From positions 48,302-112,301 of the forward strand of contig NZ_BAGC01000010.1 of assembly GCF_000308655.1 (NCBI RefSeq): 64,000 nucleotides of DNA, read 5' to 3'. The notes below the pieces were generated by a model, which made no database searches, had not been told where the DNA came from, and worked only from the letters and a program-made list of their open reading frames with translations. A program made the position numbers and the translations under genes. Positions 17,304 through 25,723 of the stretch are shown here, piece by piece; positions within the stretch are counted from its first letter, which is position 1, and every line of letters starts with the position of its first letter. This DNA comes from Nocardia niigatensis NBRC 100131. Lineage in GTDB: Bacteria; Actinomycetota; Actinomycetes; Mycobacteriales; Mycobacteriaceae.

Positions 17304-19072
17304 CAGTACTTACGCTCCATCGGCTCGTAGCGGGTCTGCACCACCGGCTTGTAGTCCAGGCGGATATCGGAGATGAGCTCCGGGCTGGTCTTGTAGGCCA
17401 TGGTGTGCCGCATGAAGTTGACGTCGTCGCGGTCCGGGTAGTCCTCGCGCGCGTGGCCGCCGCGAGACTCCTTGCGGTTCACCGCACCCGCCACGGTCAC
17501 CTCGGCCAGCTCCAGCAGGAAGCCCAGCTCGACGGCCTCGAGCAGGTCGCTGTTGTAGCGACGGCCCTTGTCCTGCACGGTGATCCGCGAGTAGCGCTCC
17601 TTGAAGACCTGGATCTCCTCGAGCATGGACTTCAGCGACTCCTCGGTGCGGTACACACCGGCCTTGTCGTCCATGGAGTTCTGCAGCTCGGTGCGGATGT
17701 CGGCGACCCGCTCGTTGCCGTGATCGCCGAGCAGACCGGCCAGCCAGTCCTGCACCATCTGCGCCGGGTTCTCCGGCATCTCGACGAACTCGGCGCGCTG
17801 GGCGTACTCGGCGGCGGCGATGCCGGCGCGGCGGCCGAACACGTTGATGTCCAGCAGCGAGTTGGTGCCCAGCCGGTTGGCGCCGTGCACGGAGACACAG
17901 GCGCACTCACCGGCGGCGTACAGGCCGGGAACGATGTCGGTGTTGTTGCGCAGCACCTCACCGCGGATCCGGGTCGGGATGCCACCCATCACGTAGTGGC
18001 AGGTCGGCATGACCGGCACCGGCTCCTTGACCGGGTCCACACCCAGGTAGGTGCGGGCGAACTCGGTGATGTCGGGGAGCTTCTCCTCGAGCACGTCCTC
18101 ACCGAGGTGGGTCACGTCGATGAGCACGTAGTCCTTGTTCGGGCCCGCGCCGCGGCCCTCACGGACCTCGAGCACCATGGAACGCGCGACGATGTCACGC
18201 GGCGCCAGGTCCTTGATGGTCGGCGCGTAGCGCTCCATGAAGCGCTCACCGGAGGCATTGCGGAGGATGCCGCCCTCACCACGCACGGCCTCCGAGATCA
18301 GGATGCCCAGGCCCGCGAGGCCTGTCGGGTGGAACTGGTGGAACTCCATGTCCTCCAGCGGAAGTCCCTTGCGGAACACGATCGCCATGCCGTCACCGGT
18401 GAGGGTGTGGGCATTGGAGGTGGTCTTGTACATGCGACCCGAACCACCGGTGGCGAAGATGATCGCCTTGGCGTGGAACACGTGCAGATCACCGGTGGCC
18501 AGCTCGTAGGCGACCACACCGGTGGCGACGGGGCCACGGTCGGTGTCGGTGAGGATCAGGTCCAGCACGTAGAACTCGTTGAAGAACTGCACGTCGTGCT
18601 TGACGCAGTTCTGGTACAGCGTCTGCAGGATCATGTGGCCCGTGCGGTCGGCGGCGTAGCACGCGCGACGCACCGGCGCCTTGCCGTGGTCACGGGTGTG
18701 ACCGCCGAAGCGACGCTGGTCGATCTTGCCCTCGGGCGTGCGGTTGAACGGCAGGCCCATCTTCTCCAGGTCGAGCACGGCGTCGATGGCCTCCTTGGCC
18801 ATGATCTCCGCGGCGTCCTGGTCGACCAGGTAGTCACCACCCTTGACGGTGTCGAAGGTGTGCCACTCCCAGTTGTCCTCTTCGACATTCGCGAGCGCTG
18901 CGCACATACCGCCCTGCGCCGCACCGGTGTGCGAGCGGGTCGGGTAGAGCTTGGTCAGCACGGCGGTGCGGACCCGAGGACCGGCCTCGATCGCCGCACG
19001 CATTCCAGCGCCACCGGCACCGACGATCACGACGTCGTAGCGGTGCTCCTGAATCGGTCGGGATTCACTCAT
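17303..19072 (-). CDS. sdhA: Succinate dehydrogenase flavoprotein subunit
   Basis: 589 residues. The FAD-binding motif VVIVGAGGAGMRAAIEA lies at the N-terminus, and RSHTGAAQGG contains the His (about 48) that carries covalent FAD. The catalytic-site segments are HPTGL (MEFHQFHPTGLAGLG) and REGRGAG, with CHYVMGGI near residue 355. It oxidises succinate to fumarate on the cytoplasmic side in the TCA cycle. The length is typical of the actinobacterial SdhA of the four-subunit enzyme (the Sdh2/Rv3318 type). It is third in the sdhCDAB operon. Confidence 0.98.
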   Translation of the reverse strand: MSESRPIQEHRYDVVIVGAGGAGMRAAIEAGPRVRTAVLTKLYPTRSHTGAAQGGMCAALANVEEDNWEWHTFDTVKGGDYLVDQDAAEIMAKEAIDAVLDLEKMGLPFNRTPEGKIDQRRFGGHTRDHGKAPVRRACYAADRTGHMILQTLYQNCVKHDVQFFNEFYVLDLILTDTDRGPVATGVVAYELATGDLHVFHAKAIIFATGGSGRMYKTTSNAHTLTGDGMAIVFRKGLPLEDMEFHQFHPTGLAGLGILISEAVRGEGGILRNASGERFMERYAPTIKDLAPRDIVARSMVLEVREGRGAGPNKDYVLIDVTHLGEDVLEEKLPDITEFARTYLGVDPVKEPVPVMPTCHYVMGGIPTRIRGEVLRNNTDIVPGLYAAGECACVSVHGANRLGTNSLLDINVFGRRAGIAAAEYAQRAEFVEMPENPAQMVQDWLAGLLGDHGNERVADIRTELQNSMDDKAGVYRTEESLKSMLEEIQVFKERYSRITVQDKGRRYNSDLLEAVELGFLLELAEVTVAGAVNRKESRGGHAREDYPDRDDVNFMRHTMAYKTSPELISDIRLDYKPVVQTRYEPMERKY

Positions 19073-19087
19073 CGAGGTGGCCTGTTC

Positions 19088-19519
19088 CTAACTGATGTTG
19101 GGGTCGAAGGTGAAGATCACGTAGGTGCCGGTGACCATGACCAGGATCATGGACACGACCAGCAGCGTCTTCAGCCAGAAGCGGGTGGAGTCCTTGCGCG
19201 CGTAGTCGTCGATGACGGTGCGCAGGCCGTTGCCGCCGTGCAGCTGGGCCAGCCACAGCATGGTGAGGTCCCAGATCTGCCAGAACGGCGAGGCCCAGCG
19301 GCCGGCGACGAACGCGAAGTTCAGGCGGTGCACACCACCGTCGAGCATCAGCATGATCGTCATGTGGCCGATGACCAGCACGACCAGCAGCAGGCCGGAG
19401 GCGCGCATGAACAGCCAGGCGTACTTCTCGAAGTTGTTGCCGCCGGTGCGGCGCGGGGCGCGCGGGGCGTCGAGGGAGGCGGGGCGGTCGTAGGACTTGC
19501 CGAGAACGGGTGCGGTCAT
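19088..19519 (-). CDS. sdhD: Succinate dehydrogenase membrane anchor subunit
   Basis: 143 residues from the ATG at 19519. It has three membrane segments (about 38-58, 78-98 and 117-138). A His in VLVIGHMTIMLM is a plausible heme ligand, and QLHGGNGLRTVIDDY matches the quinone-site pattern of SdhD. Together with SdhC it anchors SdhAB and binds heme b. It lies between sdhC (8-nt gap) and sdhA (15-nt gap) in one operon. Confidence 0.92.
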   Translation of the reverse strand: MTAPVLGKSYDRPASLDAPRAPRRTGGNNFEKYAWLFMRASGLLLVVLVIGHMTIMLMLDGGVHRLNFAFVAGRWASPFWQIWDLTMLWLAQLHGGNGLRTVIDDYARKDSTRFWLKTLLVVSMILVMVTGTYVIFTFDPNIS

Positions 19520-19527
19520 GTCGGCTC

Positions 19528-19920
19528 TCAATTCGTCAGCAGGTAGAAGAACTGGCGGCCGACACCGGCGCCGGCGACGAGGATCCAGATCGCGAGGACG
19601 ATCCAGAGCATCTGCCGCTGGTAGCGCGGGCCCTGCGACCAGAAGTCGATCAGGATGATGCGGATGCCGTTGAACGCGTGGAACAGCACGCAGACAACCA
19701 GGCCCATCTCCATCAGGGCGACGACGGGGTTCTTGTAGGTCTCGATCGCGCGGTCGTAGGTGTCCGGGCTGACTCGCACCAACGCGGTATCGAGGACGTG
19801 GACGAACAGGAAGAAGAAGATCGTCACGCCGGTGATGCGGTGCAGAGCCCAGGACCACATGCCGGGGTCGCCTCGGTACAGGGTCCGCTTCGGCTTGGCC
19901 GGAGCTTCTAGCGTGGTCAT
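19528..19920 (-). CDS. sdhC: Succinate dehydrogenase cytochrome b556 subunit
   Basis: 130 residues from the ATG at 19920, with GGAGG 11 nt upstream; a TTG 18 bases earlier overlaps that SD. Three membrane segments are visible, with the SdhC signature HRITGVTIFFFLFVH (the R-x-x-G-x4-F type quinone-site region) and HAFNGIRIILIDF, whose His residues are candidate heme b ligands. It is the first gene of sdhCDAB. The 302-base upstream region contains a strong iron-box match about 220 bases before the start. Confidence 0.93.
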   Translation of the reverse strand: MTTLEAPAKPKRTLYRGDPGMWSWALHRITGVTIFFFLFVHVLDTALVRVSPDTYDRAIETYKNPVVALMEMGLVVCVLFHAFNGIRIILIDFWSQGPRYQRQMLWIVLAIWILVAGAGVGRQFFYLLTN

Positions 19921-20222
19921 AGAGTGCGGTGCCTCCAACGTCGTTGATGGACCCGGTCAGAATCCGGCGCGGAGCCTTCGGACTGTCGAAACCACCTGCT
20001 CACGAGCGGAATCAAACGTCCGGTGGCAGTGCTGCAGGCCCGCTGTCGGGTACCTGAACCGATCTGTTGTGAACTCTAAACCCCGCTGTGAAGGGGAACT
20101 AATTCGGCGTGCCGCTCGTTGGCCCAAATTGTTGTGAGTTAGGTTTGCCTTTCCTGATTTTAGCGACCAGGCAGAACGCCTGGCGCATGGGCATCGTCAC
20201 GTCCATGGGAGGATGGTCCGAA
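19921..20222. other. Divergent sdhC/cdd intergenic region
   Basis: These 302 bases contain the promoters of sdhCDAB (leftward) and cdd-deoA (rightward). I see an iron-box-like element (20139-20157), a short CCCC...GGGG hairpin around 20081-20096 and, on the minus strand, a TAGAGT hexamer around 20072-20077 that could be an sdhC -10 box with a poor -35. There is no coding frame with support. Confidence 0.5.
20139..20157. promoter_or_regulatory. IdeR/DtxR-type iron box candidate
   Basis: TTAGGTTTGCCTTTCCTGA matches the 19-bp DtxR/IdeR consensus TTAGGTTAGCCTAACCTAA at 15 of 19 positions. It lies 66 bases before the cdd start and about 220 before sdhC. It overlaps the spacer of a possible rightward promoter (TTGTGA at 20132-20137, TGATTT at 20155-20160). 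Confidence 0.62.
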
Positions 20223-20624
20223 ATGTCGGATATTGATTGGAAATCCCTGCGTGGCAAGGCTTTTGAAGTCATGCAAGAGGCTTATGCCCCTTACTCCCGA
20301 TTCCCTGTCGGGGCCGCGGCTCTCACCTCCGACGATCGCGTGGTGAGCGGCTGCAATGTGGAAAATATCTCATACGGTTTGGGCCTCTGTGCCGAATGTG
20401 TACTGGTGGGTAACTTGATTTCGACCGGAGGCGGGCGTCTCCGGGCGGTCTCCGTCTGCGACTCGCGGGGTGCCGTGCTCATGCCCTGTGGGCGCTGCCG
20501 GCAGATCCTGCTCGAACACGGCGGCGGTGAGTTGCTCGTCGATCACCACGGCGGCCCCGTCACGCTGAACACCCTGCTGCCGGACTCGTTCGGGCCCGGC
20601 GACCTCGCCGCCGGGCAGCTCTGA
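20223..20624 (+). CDS. cdd: Cytidine deaminase
   Basis: 133 residues, the size of the small tetrameric CDA class. The zinc and catalytic motifs are present: GLCAECVLV (zinc Cys and the proton-shuttling Glu) and PCGRCRQ (two zinc Cys), plus the substrate-binding FPVGAAAL and NVENISYG. It deaminates (deoxy)cytidine to (deoxy)uridine. The ATG at 20223 follows GGGAGGATGG; in-frame ATGs further upstream would add a non-homologous leader. It heads the pyrimidine salvage genes with deoA. Confidence 0.95.
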   Translation: MSDIDWKSLRGKAFEVMQEAYAPYSRFPVGAAALTSDDRVVSGCNVENISYGLGLCAECVLVGNLISTGGGRLRAVSVCDSRGAVLMPCGRCRQILLEHGGGELLVDHHGGPVTLNTLLPDSFGPGDLAAGQL

Positions 20625-20762
20625 GTCGAGCTGCAATCCTTGATCTCGCGGTTGGGCAATCACATCCATCGGTGCCCGATGGCTATAACAGCTGATCGCC
20701 GTGGCGCGCGCGGGAATTCGTGCGTAGTGGGCCGGACGCATGCCAGGGTGGAGGGTGTGAGT

Positions 20763-22049
20763 GTGCACTCGGCGGTGGACGTGATTCGGGCCAAGCGTGA
20801 CGGCGGAGAACTCAGCGACGCGCAGATCGATTGGGTGGTGGACGCGTTCACCCGCGGCGAGGTGGCCGACGAGCAGATGTCGGCGCTGGCCATGGCCATC
20901 GTGTGGCGCGGCATGACCCGGCGCGAGACCGCGCGCTGGACCAGGGCCATGATCGACTCCGGGAAGCGTTTGGACTTCACCGACCTGGGCCGCCCGACCG
21001 TCGACAAGCATTCCACCGGCGGGGTAGGGGACAAGATCACGCTGCCGCTGGCGCCGCTGGTCGCGGCCTGCGGGGCCGCCGTGCCCCAGCTGTCCGGGCG
21101 CGGGTTGGGGCACACCGGCGGCACTCTCGACAAGCTGGAGGCCATTCCCGGCTGGCAGGCCGACATTCCGATCGACCGCATGCGGAAACTGCTGTCGGAC
21201 CCCGCAGTCGGGGCCGTGGTGTGCGCCGCCGGCGCCGACCTCGCGCCCGCCGACCGGCGGCTGTACGCGCTGCGTGACGTGACCGGGACCGTGGAATCCA
21301 TCCCCCTGATCGCCAGCTCCATCATGAGCAAGAAGATCGCCGAGGGCACCGGGGCGCTGGTGCTGGACGTGAAGGTCGGGCGCGGCGCCTTCCTGAAGGA
21401 GCTCGACCAGGCGCGCGAACTGGCCACCGCCATGGTCGAACTCGGCACCGACGCGGGCGTGCGGACGGTGGCGCTGCTCACCGCCATGGACACCCCGCTC
21501 GGCCACACCGCCGGCAACGCCCTGGAGGTCTGCGAATCCTTGGACGTGCTGGCGGGCGGCGGCCCCGCCGACGTCGTCGACCTCACCCTCGCGCTGGCGC
21601 GGGAGATGCTGGCGCAGGCCGGGATCACCGATATCGACCCGGCCGACGTCCTCGCCGACGGCCGTGCCATGGATCAGTGGCGGGCCATCGTGCGCGCCCA
21701 GGGCGGTGACCCGGACGCGCCGCTGCCGCAGGCGCGCCACACCGAAACCCTGCGTGCCCCCGCCGCGGGCACGCTCACCCGGCTCGATGCCCTCGATGTC
21801 GGGCTGGCCGCGTGGCGGCTGGGTGCGGGCCGGGCCCGGCAGGGCGATCCGGTGCAGGCCGGGGCCGGTATCGAAATGCATGCCAAGCCAGGCGATTCCA
21901 TCGATTCAGGGCAGCCGCTGCTGACCCTGCACACCGATACCCCCGAGGCGTTCCCGGTCGCGCTGGAGATTCTGGAGGGTGCTTTCACCATCGCCGAGAC
22001 CGGGCCGATGGAGCCCCAGCCGCTGATCCTGGGCCGCATCACCGCCTGA
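20763..22049 (+). CDS. deoA: Thymidine phosphorylase
   Basis: 428 residues from GTG 20763, 7 nt after GGAGGG; GTG 20757 is only one base from that SD. The signature of the pyrimidine nucleoside phosphorylase family is present (SGRGLGHTGGTLDKLE), as is the phosphate-binding KHSTGGVGDK. Helical domain first (about 1-65), then the glycosyltransferase family 3 domain, then a C-terminal barrel-sandwich domain (about 340-425). It cleaves thymidine and deoxyuridine with phosphate to base plus deoxyribose 1-phosphate, which the phosphosugar mutase at 28747-30297 could process. It stands 138 bases behind cdd. Confidence 0.96.
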   Translation: MHSAVDVIRAKRDGGELSDAQIDWVVDAFTRGEVADEQMSALAMAIVWRGMTRRETARWTRAMIDSGKRLDFTDLGRPTVDKHSTGGVGDKITLPLAPLVAACGAAVPQLSGRGLGHTGGTLDKLEAIPGWQADIPIDRMRKLLSDPAVGAVVCAAGADLAPADRRLYALRDVTGTVESIPLIASSIMSKKIAEGTGALVLDVKVGRGAFLKELDQARELATAMVELGTDAGVRTVALLTAMDTPLGHTAGNALEVCESLDVLAGGGPADVVDLTLALAREMLAQAGITDIDPADVLADGRAMDQWRAIVRAQGGDPDAPLPQARHTETLRAPAAGTLTRLDALDVGLAAWRLGAGRARQGDPVQAGAGIEMHAKPGDSIDSGQPLLTLHTDTPEAFPVALEILEGAFTIAETGPMEPQPLILGRITA

Positions 22050-22069
22050 CCGGGGCCTCCGCACCGGCC

Positions 22070-22075
22070 TAGCCT
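22070..22075 (+). promoter_or_regulatory. -10 box of a leaderless transcript
   Basis: TAGCCT ends 6 nt before the GTG at 22082, leaving no room for a Shine-Dalgarno sequence. Confidence 0.5.
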
Positions 22076-22081
22076 GGGATT

Positions 22082-22432
22082 GTGAAGCACAGAACCGATT
22101 TCCGGGGCCGGGCCGCGGTGGCGGCCGCGTTGGGCGTGTTAGGCATCGTCGTGCCGCTGGGTGCGGTGCTGCCCGCCGCGTGGTCGCCGGCGCCTAGCGC
22201 GCAGGCTTCGCCCGTGGAGAACATTCCGTCCGATCCCTCTGGGGACCGCCAGCCGAACTCGCTCTCGCGCGGCGACGCCACCCCGCCGTCGACGGAGAAG
22301 GCCAAGCCCGCACCCGTCTACACCAATTGTGAACAGGTGTGGGCGCACGGCGGGGGCCCGATCTACGTGGGCCAGCCCGGGTACTCGGTGCTGCTCGACC
22401 CGGAGGGGACCGGCGTCGCCTGCTCCCGCTAG
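22082..22432 (+). CDS. Secreted protein with Excalibur-like calcium-binding domain
   Basis: 116 residues, GTG start. An N-terminal signal peptide (basic KHR, hydrophobic about 11-33, AQA cleavage area near 41) is followed by a disordered Pro/Ser linker and a C-terminal domain YTNCEQVWAHGGGPIYVGQPGY...LLDPEGTGVAC, which matches the Excalibur fold (two Cys and an acidic loop). The usual DxDxDGxxCE loop is degenerate here (DPEGTGVAC), so calcium binding is uncertain. It lies between deoA and add but is probably a separate leaderless unit. Role unknown; such domains occur in extracellular nucleases and surface proteins. Confidence 0.78.
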   Translation: MKHRTDFRGRAAVAAALGVLGIVVPLGAVLPAAWSPAPSAQASPVENIPSDPSGDRQPNSLSRGDATPPSTEKAKPAPVYTNCEQVWAHGGGPIYVGQPGYSVLLDPEGTGVACSR

Positions 22433-22550
22433 CCGATCGCGGGTGCCCACCAGGTGAAGGATCCGTACTGGTCAGCAACGTGGGGGCAACGACATGCCGA
22501 ACTGTGGGGTGAGTCCGGTCAACCGCCCTGCTACCGAACGAGAATGCGGC

Positions 22551-22556
22551 TAACGT
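22551..22556 (+). promoter_or_regulatory. -10 box of a leaderless add transcript
   Basis: TAACGT ends 6 nt before the add ATG at 22563. Confidence 0.52.
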
Positions 22557-22562
22557 TGCTAC

Positions 22563-23654
22563 ATGACTGGACCGACGCCCCTCACTCTCGCTTCGATCCG
22601 CCAGGCTCCGAAGGCGGTCCTGCACGATCATCTGGACGGCGGGCTGCGCCCCGCGACCGTGCTGGAGCTCGCCCGCGAATGCGGATACGACCAGCTACCG
22701 GCAGGCGATGCCGACTCTTTGGCGGACTGGTTCCGGGACGCGGCCGACAGCGGCTCGCTCGAGCGCTACCTCGAGACCTTCGCGCACACCGTCGCCGTCA
22801 TGCAGACCCCCGAGGGCCTGCGCCGGGTCGCCCGCGAATGCGCCGAGGACCTCGCCGCCGACGGTGTCGTGTACGCCGAGGTGCGGTTCGCGCCCGAACA
22901 GCACCTCGAGAACGGGCTCACCCTCGACGAGGTGGTCGAGCACACCATCGCCGGATTCCGGGAGGGCGAGGCCCTGGCGGCCGCCGCCGGCACCCCGATC
23001 CGGATGGTCTGCCTGCTCACCGCCATGCGGCACGCGGCCCGCTCCCGGGAGATCGCCGAACTCACCGTGCGCTGGCGCGACCGCGGGGTCGGCGGTTTCG
23101 ACATCGCGGGCGCGGAGGCCGGCTTCCCGCCCAGCCGCCACCTCGACGCCTTCGACTACATGCGGGCCAACCTGGCGCACTTCACGATTCACGCGGGCGA
23201 GGCCTTCGGGCTGCCGTCCATTCAAGAGGCCGTCGCGTTCTGCGGCTGTGATCGCCTGGGTCACGGCGTGCGCATCACCGACGACATCACCGATTCCGCC
23301 GACGGGCCGCGGCTCGGCGTGGTCGCGAACTATGTGCGGGACATGCGAATCCCGCTCGAACTGTGCCCGTCCTCGAACGTGCAGACCGGCGCGGTGCCCT
23401 CGCTCGACAAGCACCCCTTCGACCTGCTGGCCCGCCTGCGCTTCCGGGTCACGGTGAACACCGACAACCGGTTGATGAGCGACACCACCATGAGCAAGGA
23501 GATGCTCAAGCTGTCGGAGACCTTCGGCTACGGCTGGACCGACCTGGAACGCTTCACCATCAATGCCATGAAGTCGGCGTTCATCCCGTTCCCGGACCGC
23601 CTGCGCCTGATCGACGAGGTGATCAAGCCCGGCTATGCGGTGTTGCTGGGATAG
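22563..23654 (+). CDS. add: Adenosine deaminase
   Basis: 363 residues, the family's usual size. The metal-dependent hydrolase motifs are in order: HDHLDG near residue 21 (zinc His pair), FTIHAGEA (zinc His and catalytic Glu), GHGVRI (catalytic His) and VNTDNRLMS, where the TD contributes the zinc Asp and an Asn replaces the second Asp of the animal TDDP motif, as in other actinobacterial enzymes. It converts (deoxy)adenosine to (deoxy)inosine, feeding the phosphorylase encoded at 30308-31111. A leaderless promoter fits immediately upstream, so it need not be cotranscribed with deoA. Confidence 0.96.
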   Translation: MTGPTPLTLASIRQAPKAVLHDHLDGGLRPATVLELARECGYDQLPAGDADSLADWFRDAADSGSLERYLETFAHTVAVMQTPEGLRRVARECAEDLAADGVVYAEVRFAPEQHLENGLTLDEVVEHTIAGFREGEALAAAAGTPIRMVCLLTAMRHAARSREIAELTVRWRDRGVGGFDIAGAEAGFPPSRHLDAFDYMRANLAHFTIHAGEAFGLPSIQEAVAFCGCDRLGHGVRITDDITDSADGPRLGVVANYVRDMRIPLELCPSSNVQTGAVPSLDKHPFDLLARLRFRVTVNTDNRLMSDTTMSKEMLKLSETFGYGWTDLERFTINAMKSAFIPFPDRLRLIDEVIKPGYAVLLG

Positions 23655-23670
23655 CTTGCCCCGGAACGAA

Positions 23671-23702
23671 ATTCGGGCCACACCCGGAGGTGCGGCCCGA
23701 AT
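23671..23702. terminator. Hairpin between convergent add and Rv3311-like gene
   Basis: ATTCGGGCC (23671-23679) pairs with GGCCCGAAT (23694-23702); CACC/GGTG extends the stem inside after one mismatch. It serves both converging genes. Confidence 0.72.
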
Positions 23703-23713
23703 CGTGTGGTAGA

Positions 23714-24955
23714 TCAGGCCTTCTGCAGACGGCCTTCGAACGCCGACTCCAGGACCTTCCAGGCATCCGACTCCGCCGCGAACGGCGGGTTGGGGGCCAT
23801 CCGGGTCGGGTCCGGGTTGAGCAGGTAGGAGACGTACCAGCCCAGCGGCGTGGACACGGCCAGCGCCGATTCGACCGAGTCGTCCTCGGCGTAATCGGCT
23901 GCGTCGGTGAACAATTCGACCGCCAGATCGAGCTGGTCGGTGTCCACGGCCTTGGGGCCGGTGGCCAGGTCCTCGGACAGGCCGGGCAGGACGTAGACGT
24001 TCTCCTCGTCGACCTCGACATCGAGGGAGCCGTCCACGGCGGCGGTCTGGACCTCGCCGTAGGTGCTCACCCGGGACAGATCGTGGTCGTGATCGTCGGC
24101 CAGGTAGCGGGCCAGGGCGCGCTCGGAACCGAAGACCGTGATGCTGCCGTTCTTGCCCAGGAAGATGGGCTCGTCGTCGACGTAGCAGCGCAGGGTGAAG
24201 AAGGTGCCGTCGGAGGTGACGATCTTGACCGGGTCGATGCCGACCTCGTGCCAGAACGAGAGCTCCTCGTCTTCGTCGTCCTCGTCCAGGTCGACGGTCT
24301 CGATCTCGTCGTCATCGCTCTCGGCCGCGTCCTCGGCGTCCACGATGTTCTCCTGCGCGGCAAGCAGTTCCGCCTCGGCGACCGCGACCGCGTCGGCGTC
24401 CACCTCCGGAACCGTCACCACCGAGTCGATGGCGTCGATGACCGCTTCCCAATCCTTGGCGATGGCCGCGCCGATCTGGTCCCACAGCTCCTCGCCCTCG
24501 CGGCCCAGGAAGGCGCTCACGCCGCTGGGCAGCGCGCCCAGCACCGGGTGCGAGCCGAAGAACTTGGTGACGGTGTCGAGTTCACACACGTCGCCGATAT
24601 TGCGGACCATCTCGAGGGTCTCCTCGAGCTCGGAGACCACCTCCGGGTCCGGGTCGTCGGCGGCCAGCTCGGGCACGCCGACCAGATCGAAGACGTACTG
24701 CTCCTCCGGCTCCAGTTCGGCCGCCGACAATCCGGCGATGATCTTCCAGGCCGGATGATCCACCAGATCGTTGTCGGAGTTGGTGCGGATGAACGCGGCC
24801 AGCTCCGCGACGGAGTCGAAACCGTACAGGTCTTCCTCGTGACCGAGGAACGCCTGCCACTCATCGTCACCGTCTCGCCAGCGGGGTGCCCAGAGGGTGA
24901 CAAGATCGCCTTTGGTCAGGCCGAGCGCGATCGGGACGATGTCTCCAGAAGCCAT
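23714..24955 (-). CDS. Conserved actinobacterial hypothetical protein (Rv3311-like)
   Basis: 413 residues. I recognise it as the counterpart of M. tuberculosis Rv3311 by length, position beside add and upp, and the N-terminal IPIALGLTKGDLVTLW-type start; the function is unknown. The middle (about 205-240) holds a very acidic segment (DAAESDDDEIETVDLDEDDEDEE broken by few neutral residues), and the N-terminal part is also rich in Asp/Glu. There are no membrane segments or signal peptide, so it is cytosolic. Database names such as 'primosomal protein' for this family have no visible support in the sequence. Confidence 0.8.
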   Translation of the reverse strand: MASGDIVPIALGLTKGDLVTLWAPRWRDGDDEWQAFLGHEEDLYGFDSVAELAAFIRTNSDNDLVDHPAWKIIAGLSAAELEPEEQYVFDLVGVPELAADDPDPEVVSELEETLEMVRNIGDVCELDTVTKFFGSHPVLGALPSGVSAFLGREGEELWDQIGAAIAKDWEAVIDAIDSVVTVPEVDADAVAVAEAELLAAQENIVDAEDAAESDDDEIETVDLDEDDEDEELSFWHEVGIDPVKIVTSDGTFFTLRCYVDDEPIFLGKNGSITVFGSERALARYLADDHDHDLSRVSTYGEVQTAAVDGSLDVEVDEENVYVLPGLSEDLATGPKAVDTDQLDLAVELFTDAADYAEDDSVESALAVSTPLGWYVSYLLNPDPTRMAPNPPFAAESDAWKVLESAFEGRLQKA

Positions 24956-24988
24956 GACGGGAAGCCTATCCAGTCGTCGCGTCAGGCA

Positions 24989-25324
24989 CTATCCGGGCCG
25001 CCCCCCAACCTCTCGAATTGTCTCCGCGGGAGCCAGCGAGTCGTTCAATCGGGCAACGATTCGGGAGCGCTGCGCGGTCGCCTCCGCGGCCGCCCGCCGA
25101 CACGCCCACAGGATCAGCCGCGACACCTCGGCGGGGGCGTGGGAGGTCACCGAATCGGCCAGCCACAGCCCGGTGAGCGCGCCGTCACCGTCGACTTCCG
25201 CGGTGACCGAACCGTCCTCGGAGCTGCAGCGGCCGCGAATCCGGGACAGGGCGTGCAGCGTGGCCTCGAGCGTTTCCAGCTTGTCGTTGATGCCTCCGAC
25301 CAGGGCGTCCAGCTCGGCGCTCAC
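24989..25324 (-). CDS. YbaB/EbfC-like small protein (type VII cassette)
   Basis: 111 residues from the GTG at 25324, which overlaps the upstream gene's stop as GTGA; in-frame GTG/TTG codons 12-15 bases earlier are alternatives. The central RIRGRCSSEDGSVTAEVDGDGALTGLWL hairpin and the following amphipathic helix (LILWACRRAAAEATAQRS) are typical of the YbaB/EbfC nucleoid-associated family. In actinobacteria such genes accompany EspC-like and WXG100-like proteins of type VII secretion loci. It is the last gene of a four-gene leftward cassette. Confidence 0.75.
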   Translation of the reverse strand: MSAELDALVGGINDKLETLEATLHALSRIRGRCSSEDGSVTAEVDGDGALTGLWLADSVTSHAPAEVSRLILWACRRAAAEATAQRSRIVARLNDSLAPAETIREVGGRPG

Positions 25325-25662
25325 CGGTTCCGCCACCAACCGGACGGTCCGGTATCGGCGTCGTCGAGCCGATCCAGCTCGTCCGCCGCGGCCTGCCGGG
25401 TGGGCAGGCCCAGCCGGTCCAGCAACGCCTCCGGGACACCCGCCTCGGCCAGCTGCTCACGCCGGCGCGCGCGGGCCGCGAGGGCCGAGCGCTGGGTCAG
25501 CCGCAGGATCTCGGCCGCGAGAGCTGATGCGCCGTAGCGGTATTCACCACGCTCGAACCGGATCTCCACCGGCAGGCCCCGATCGGTGGCGCGCACCGTC
25601 ACCGTGCCGGATCGATTGGCGGCCGCGGCGACGGTCACCGCCGGAACCTGTGGTGACGTCAT
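25321..25662 (-). CDS. Small YbaB-associated protein of type VII cassette
   Basis: 113 residues, ATG at 25662 after GGGAGAC. An N-terminal beta hairpin (GTVTVRATDRGLPVEIRFE) precedes a long charged helix (about 45-80, LAAEILRLTQRSALAARARRREQLAEAGV) and an acidic tail. I recognise the layout from proteins that pair with YbaB/EbfC members next to ESX-associated genes, but it has no established name. It overlaps the downstream YbaB-like gene by four bases, so the two products probably act together. Confidence 0.68.
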   Translation of the reverse strand: MTSPQVPAVTVAAAANRSGTVTVRATDRGLPVEIRFERGEYRYGASALAAEILRLTQRSALAARARRREQLAEAGVPEALLDRLGLPTRQAAADELDRLDDADTGPSGWWRNR

Positions 25663-25723
25663 CCCGTCTCCCTTCGAAACGCCTGCTCGTGAAAGAATGT
25701 CCGGGCCGTGGGGCCGATCGAAC

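Noticed and set aside
17405..19546. 713-codon open frame opposite sdhA/sdhD
   Set aside because: Antisense shadow of sdh genes, no protein family features.
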